From Draconibacterium sp. (lineage in GTDB: Bacteria; Bacteroidota; Bacteroidia; Bacteroidales; Prolixibacteraceae): DNA of 8,772 nt. A program made the translations under genes and the position numbers. Position 1 is the stretch's first letter; each line of letters begins with the position of its first letter. The stretch is taken from positions 1 through 8,772 of the forward strand of contig JAUVDE010000121.1 of NCBI GenBank assembly GCA_030595485.1, given 5' to 3'. This document shows, piece by piece, positions 4,544 through 8,772 of the stretch. The notes beneath the pieces are model-generated. The model had not been told where the DNA came from and made no database searches. It worked only from the letters and a program-made list of their open reading frames with translations.

Positions 4544-6961
4544 ATGTTTCAAAACTTTATAAAAATTGCATGGCGTCATTTGACAAAGAATCCTATTATC
4601 ACCTTTATTCAGGTGTTTGGATTAACTCTTGGTTTAACTGTATTTCTACTCATTCTATTGTGGGTAAATAATCAGGTAAGTTTCGACCGTTTTAATAAAA
4701 AGGCTGACCAAATTTACCGGCTGGAATATTATTCTGATGAATATGACGGGCAGGTAGATATGAACCTTGCTATGGGACCTAATATTAAAAACAACGTTGC
4801 TGCTGTTGAAAAGTTTGTTAGGATACGATCTGCCTGGGGTGGTAAACTGAAGGTTGGAGAAGAAAATACACCAAGCTATAAAGAAGCCAGTTATCGTAAT
4901 TTTATTTGGGCCGATTCAACTTTCTTTTCTGTATTTTCTTTCGATTTTGTTTATGGCGATCCTGAGAGAGCATTACTTTCTCCCAGAGATATAGTTATAT
5001 CGGAATCGATGTCTAAAAAACTTTTTGGTGATGAAAATCCAATAGGGAAACAATTAACGTCTGGTAACCTTAATATAACTGGAGTCTTTAAAGATGTCAA
5101 CAACTTTCATATACCATTTGATATTGTTGTTTCGTTCACCAGTTTAATTGATTTTTACAAAGCTGCCGAAGTTGGCTTTAAATGGGACTCCTGGAATTCT
5201 ATGGACATGCATGCCACTTATTTCCTGCTTAATAAAAATACTGATTCGAAAGTGGTAAGCCAGCAAATGACCAGTTATTACAAGGAAATAAAAAAAAGCA
5301 CCAGGCCGGACGATCCTTCCGAATTTGAACTAAGGCTAAGACCATTAACAGAAATATACTTTTTCGGAAAAACCCCAAAAGAATTCAGTTATGTTCTTCA
5401 TGGTAATTTTGGATTGATTATGGGGTTATCAATTATTGCCTTGCTTATTCTTTTACTGGCAATTGCAAATTTTGTGAATTTGAATTTTACACGCACTTTT
5501 AAAAGAGCAAAGGAAGTTGGTGTTAGAAAGGTGGTTGGCTCCAATAGTAGAAACGTTTTTTACCTGTTTATTGGCGAAGTAATTATTCTAAGTATTATAA
5601 CCTTACTTTTTACAACTCTATTACTGCATCTCTTTCTTCCCTATTACAATATTCTAATATCGGCTAACCTTTCAATTGGAGAGCTGCTTAACAAATACAA
5701 CTTATTTTCTATTGCCATAAGTTTTGTATTTATTTTTGTTTTTGCAGGAATATTGCCTTCACTTTTTATCTCAAGTATTACAGCTATTAAAGGTTTACGT
5801 TCATTTGAGTTACGTAACTCTACCAAAGGAATTGCCATTCGAAAATCCTTTCTGATTTTTCAATACGGTATAACAATAGTTGTAATAGCAGCCACTTTAA
5901 TTGTACAAAAGCAGGTTAGTTATATGAAAGACAGCGATCCAGGGTTCAACATGACAAACGTTATTAGTGGTAATTATTTTTACGATCAGAACAAAGAGGA
6001 CAGCAAAAAGATTCTAATGAAATCAAAACTTCTGCAACATCCGAATATTGATAAGGTCGTTTTTTGTCATAGCGCTCCACCTAATATTGAACCATCATTG
6101 GGATCTTTAAGTATTAACGGAATAAAAGTACAAACGTATGATGTATATACTCATCCGGGTTATTTCGATCTTTTTGAAATTCCAATTGTAGCAGGCAGAG
6201 CTTTTCGGGATGATATAAAAGCAGATAAAGCCGGAGATAAACAAATGCGTATTCTTATTAATGAGACGGCAGCAAAAAAGTTTAATCTGGCGAGTCCTGT
6301 GGGAGCCAGAGGAATTGTTTATCCATGGAATAGTGAAGTAGAAATAATTGGAGTTGTTAAAGATTTTCATATTCAATCCTTAAAAACATCAATACCTCCC
6401 ATAGCTTTCATATATCTTCCAATGGCTTATCGTACTCTCATGAAAATAAATGGAGGTGATTTGAACGATATTAAGCAGTATTACAAGGGTGTTTCCATGG
6501 AAGTATTTGGAAGATCAAGTGACGGATTCAGAGTAGTGGAAGATAATTACAAAAAACAATATAGAAGCGAAGAACAACTAACAAAACTTTTCCTGTGGTT
6601 CTCGCTGCTTGCCATATTAATTGCGTCAATGGGACTATACGGTATTTCTATAAATGCCATTCAGCGTAGAATAAAAGAAATTGGAATTCGAAAAGTTCAC
6701 GGAGCTTCATCGTGGATAATTATGAAACTACTACAAAGCTACTTTGCTAAAATTGTTATTTGGGCCGGATTAATTGCTTTGCCTGTTTCATGGTTTTTAT
6801 TATCGCGGTGGCTTTTAAACTACCCGTACAAAACAGAATTAAGCTGGTGGATATTTTTGAGTGCCCTTGCATTTGCACTTTTTATAGCCATAACAACCAT
6901 AAGTTGGAGAACCTGGAAAGCTGCGACCAGTAATCCGGTGGAAGCAATTAAATATGAATAA
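4544..6961 (+). CDS. FtsX/MacB-type ABC transporter permease (first, complete)
   Basis: This inner-membrane permease works with the downstream ATPase in a MacB-like mechanotransmission pump. At 805 residues it is the fused duplicate form common in Bacteroidota. Half 1 has a membrane helix at about 19-42, a large periplasmic MacB-PCD domain at about 43-285, and an FtsX domain with helices near 292-314, 340-366 and 386-408. Half 2 has a helix at about 435-455, a second periplasmic domain, and FtsX helices near 682-704, 732-756 and 766-788. The cytoplasmic coupling motifs are intact in both halves: RAKEVGVRKVVGS (about 321-333) and RIKEIGIRKVHGA (about 708-720). It ends TSNPVEAIKYE, a typical family C terminus. 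The ATPase gene starts 25 bp later. Placement between fusion protein and ATPase differs from the common adaptor-ATPase-permease order, and the AGTA-rich spacer before it hints at a later insertion (inference). Confidence 0.95.
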   Translation: MFQNFIKIAWRHLTKNPIITFIQVFGLTLGLTVFLLILLWVNNQVSFDRFNKKADQIYRLEYYSDEYDGQVDMNLAMGPNIKNNVAAVEKFVRIRSAWGGKLKVGEENTPSYKEASYRNFIWADSTFFSVFSFDFVYGDPERALLSPRDIVISESMSKKLFGDENPIGKQLTSGNLNITGVFKDVNNFHIPFDIVVSFTSLIDFYKAAEVGFKWDSWNSMDMHATYFLLNKNTDSKVVSQQMTSYYKEIKKSTRPDDPSEFELRLRPLTEIYFFGKTPKEFSYVLHGNFGLIMGLSIIALLILLLAIANFVNLNFTRTFKRAKEVGVRKVVGSNSRNVFYLFIGEVIILSIITLLFTTLLLHLFLPYYNILISANLSIGELLNKYNLFSIAISFVFIFVFAGILPSLFISSITAIKGLRSFELRNSTKGIAIRKSFLIFQYGITIVVIAATLIVQKQVSYMKDSDPGFNMTNVISGNYFYDQNKEDSKKILMKSKLLQHPNIDKVVFCHSAPPNIEPSLGSLSINGIKVQTYDVYTHPGYFDLFEIPIVAGRAFRDDIKADKAGDKQMRILINETAAKKFNLASPVGARGIVYPWNSEVEIIGVVKDFHIQSLKTSIPPIAFIYLPMAYRTLMKINGGDLNDIKQYYKGVSMEVFGRSSDGFRVVEDNYKKQYRSEEQLTKLFLWFSLLAILIASMGLYGISINAIQRRIKEIGIRKVHGASSWIIMKLLQSYFAKIVIWAGLIALPVSWFLLSRWLLNYPYKTELSWWIFLSALAFALFIAITTISWRTWKAATSNPVEAIKYE

Positions 6962-6986
6962 TATAAAATCGATAATTTAAATTGAA

Positions 6987-7685
6987 ATGATAAAAACAAA
7001 AGACTTAACAAAAGTATTCCGAACCGAAGAAATTGAAACCAGTGCATTAAACAAAGTAAACCTACATGTACAAAAGGGTGAATTTGTAGGGATTATGGGG
7101 CCTTCGGGTTGTGGGAAATCAACATTGCTTAATATTATTGGCTTACTCGATAATCCAACGGGTGGCGAATTTTATTTTGATGGTGAAGAAGTCGGGGGAT
7201 TAAAAGAACGTAACCGAACGTTACTGCGCAAAGGAAACATCGGTTTTGTATTTCAAAGTTTTAATTTGATTGACGAGCTAAATGTGTACGAAAATGTGGA
7301 GCTACCACTTATCTATCTGAAATTGAAAGCTAAAGAGCGCAAGGAAATGGTCGAAAAAGTATTAGGACGAATGAAAATAGCGCATCGTGCTAAACATTTC
7401 CCTCAACAGCTCTCGGGTGGACAGCAGCAACGTGTGGCCATTGCACGCGCAGTAGTTGCCAACCCAAAATTAATACTTGCCGATGAGCCAACTGGTAACC
7501 TCGACTCTAAAAATGGTCTGGAAGTAATGAACCTTTTAACTGAACTCAACCGAGAGGGAACCACCATTGTAATGGTTACTCACTCAATGCACGATTCAGA
7601 ATTTGCTCACCGTGTAATTAATCTTTTCGATGGAATGGTTATTACAGAAGAGGTGAAAAAAGATATGAGCGAGATTTTGTTATAA
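6987..7685 (+). CDS. LolD/MacB-type ABC transporter ATP-binding protein
   Basis: This cytoplasmic ATPase powers the pump and at 232 residues has the family's usual length. All motifs are present: Walker A GPSGCGKST (38-46), Q-loop glutamine Q90 (GFVFQSFNLI), signature LSGGQQQR (142-149), Walker B LILADE (162-167) with catalytic E167, D-loop GNLD (170-173) and H-loop H199 (VMVTH). The Q-loop context and the NVYENVELPL segment are typical of the LolD/MacB group that pairs with FtsX-type permeases. It starts 25 bp after the first permease with no clear Shine-Dalgarno, and the second permease starts 99 bp downstream. One ATPase for two dissimilar permease polypeptides suggests either a heteromeric complex or a shared subunit (inference). 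Confidence 0.96.
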   Translation: MIKTKDLTKVFRTEEIETSALNKVNLHVQKGEFVGIMGPSGCGKSTLLNIIGLLDNPTGGEFYFDGEEVGGLKERNRTLLRKGNIGFVFQSFNLIDELNVYENVELPLIYLKLKAKERKEMVEKVLGRMKIAHRAKHFPQQLSGGQQQRVAIARAVVANPKLILADEPTGNLDSKNGLEVMNLLTELNREGTTIVMVTHSMHDSEFAHRVINLFDGMVITEEVKKDMSEILL

Positions 7686-7784
7686 CATATTACAGACTTG
7701 CCCCTCATTTTCAACGAGGAGTAGAAAAGAAGGGAAGAAGAGTTTACAATGCGAAATGTAAGGTAAACAAAACATAAACTTAAA

Positions 7785-8772
7785 ATGAAAACCATAAGAA
7801 CAGCTATCCGTACCTTTATGCGGTATCGCGTATATACACTAATTAATTTAACCGGATTAATACTTGCATTTTCCTTTGCAATCGCACTTTTAATGTATGT
7901 GCAATTTGAATTTTCTTTCGATAAATTCCATGATGATAAAGACCAGATATTTAGGGTTAACGAAATTTCTACAACTCCTAAAAGCACAGATATTTCCCCA
8001 ACCATTCGAGTTCCGTATGGACCGGCATTAGAAGCGGAAATTCCGGAAATTGAAAGTTTTGTTAGACTAAAACCAGCTCGGAAAGAATTAACTTGGGAAG
8101 AAAATAGAATAAGGTTCGACAAAGTTTTGTATGCCGATAATAATTTCTTTCAATTTTTTTCCTTCTCTCTTGTTACTGGAAATCCATCCGCAATTTTAAA
8201 GGATAACGAAATTGTTATTACCGAAGAAACTGCAGGCAAATTATTTGGAGAGCAGAATTCACTGGGGAAATTGGTAATGCTAAACAACAAATTTTACCAG
8301 GTTTCAGCTATTGCAAAATCGGCACCGCGTAATTCTCACATCCAGTTCGATGCCATAGTATCCTTAAATACGCTGCTAAATTCTCCCGATATTTATGTTG
8401 GTTGGGATGGTGGAATGTCGACACATACTTTTGTTAAAGTAGCTCAAAAAGCAGAAATTAGGAATATCGATGCAAAATTAGTTCCCTTTTTATGGTCGAA
8501 GATTAATGAGAAAAATGAGGGTAGTGGTTTTTTTACAGAGTTTTCGCTGGAACCTTTGACTAAAATTCACCTGTTTTCAAATGTCGATTACGATAATTTT
8601 AAAAAATCAGATATTAAAAGTGTACTGATTTTATTATTAATCAGTTGTATTATTCTGTTTGTCGCCATTCTTAACTTCATTTTTATTTCAACCGGAATTC
8701 TGTCGTACCGAGGTAAAGAGTTTCAGATTAAAAATTATTTAGGTTCTGGCAGGTCAGAAGTTTTCAAGCAAT
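7785..8772 (+). CDS. FtsX/MacB-type ABC transporter permease (second), partial
   Basis: The frame opens at ATG 7785 (MKTIRTAIRTFMRYRVYTLIN) and stays open to the right edge, giving 329 residues of what is probably an 800-residue protein. A membrane helix is at about 17-40, followed by the family's FSFDKFH motif (43-49) and a MacB-PCD-like periplasmic domain to about 276 with recognisable features (ADNNFFQFFSFSLVTGNP, VITEETAGKLFGEQNSLGK). A second helix lies at about 278-303. The coupling segment after it reads YRGKEFQIKNYLGSGRSEVF, diverged from the RAKEVGVRKVVGS of the first permease. It is therefore not a recent duplicate of that gene and may form the other half of a heteromeric pump. The 99-bp gap before it shows no sigma-54 or TGTAAA-type site, so it should belong to the same operon. 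Confidence 0.93.
   Translation, partial: MKTIRTAIRTFMRYRVYTLINLTGLILAFSFAIALLMYVQFEFSFDKFHDDKDQIFRVNEISTTPKSTDISPTIRVPYGPALEAEIPEIESFVRLKPARKELTWEENRIRFDKVLYADNNFFQFFSFSLVTGNPSAILKDNEIVITEETAGKLFGEQNSLGKLVMLNNKFYQVSAIAKSAPRNSHIQFDAIVSLNTLLNSPDIYVGWDGGMSTHTFVKVAQKAEIRNIDAKLVPFLWSKINEKNEGSGFFTEFSLEPLTKIHLFSNVDYDNFKKSDIKSVLILLLISCIILFVAILNFIFISTGILSYRGKEFQIKNYLGSGRSEVFKQ

Noticed and set aside
7686..7784. TTTACA-N7-TGTAAG near 7744 as a further activator site
   Set aside because: The arms are in the reverse order to the TGTAAA-N5-TTTACA motif, the spacing differs, and no sigma-54 promoter follows.
7607..8122. Minus-strand open frame of 171 codons
   Set aside because: It spans the end of the ATPase gene and the start of the second permease, both with intact conserved motifs on the plus strand; it is a shadow frame.

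Overview
The window looks like a chromosomal segment of a Bacteroidota bacterium, plausibly the Marinilabiliales/Prolixibacteraceae branch. The lineage is inferred from AT-rich DNA, mostly Shine-Dalgarno-poor starts, roughly 800-residue fused FtsX/MacB permeases and a GC-rich palindromic repeat pair of a kind I recognise from this phylum. No rRNA, tRNA or transposase gene is present, so the genus is not settled.

Layout: positions 1-878 (minus strand) hold the N-terminal 292 residues of an NtrC-type sigma-54-dependent response regulator whose end lies beyond the left edge. A 194-bp divergent control region follows. On the plus strand come a small secreted acidic protein with WM-motif repeats (1073-1525), a TolC-family outer-membrane factor (1669-3036), a HlyD/MacA-type membrane fusion protein (3146-4396), an FtsX/MacB-type permease (4544-6961), a LolD/MacB-type ATPase (6987-7685) and a second FtsX/MacB-type permease cut by the right edge (7785-8772). 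Together these form a tripartite ABC efflux or envelope-export operon with its regulator divergently encoded.

The most striking result is the regulation. Two control modules, one before the small protein and one before the TolC gene, share the same architecture at exactly 606 bp offset. Each has a pair of 17-bp palindromes (TGTAAA-N5-TTTACA) 23 bp apart centre to centre, a conserved AAATNNGTAAGTA block and a sigma-54 -24/-12 promoter (TGGCAY-N5-TGGCA). If +1 is placed 12 bp after the -12 C, the palindromes are centred at -111 and -88 in both modules. The simplest reading is that the palindromes are the enhancer sites of the divergently encoded regulator, which fires both sigma-54 promoters: one for the small repeat protein and one for the pump.

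The small protein is the candidate undescribed component. It has a signal peptide, an unusually strong ribosome binding site and its own sigma-54 promoter under the same control as the pump. Its mature part is built from a degenerate plus three clear copies of a motif like LEhExWMTDExYF. It could be an export substrate, a periplasmic or surface accessory, or a feedback sensor; the sequence does not decide. Other oddities are a REP-like inverted doublet that supplies the last codons of the TolC gene, and a permease placed between the fusion protein and ATPase genes after an AGTA-rich spacer.
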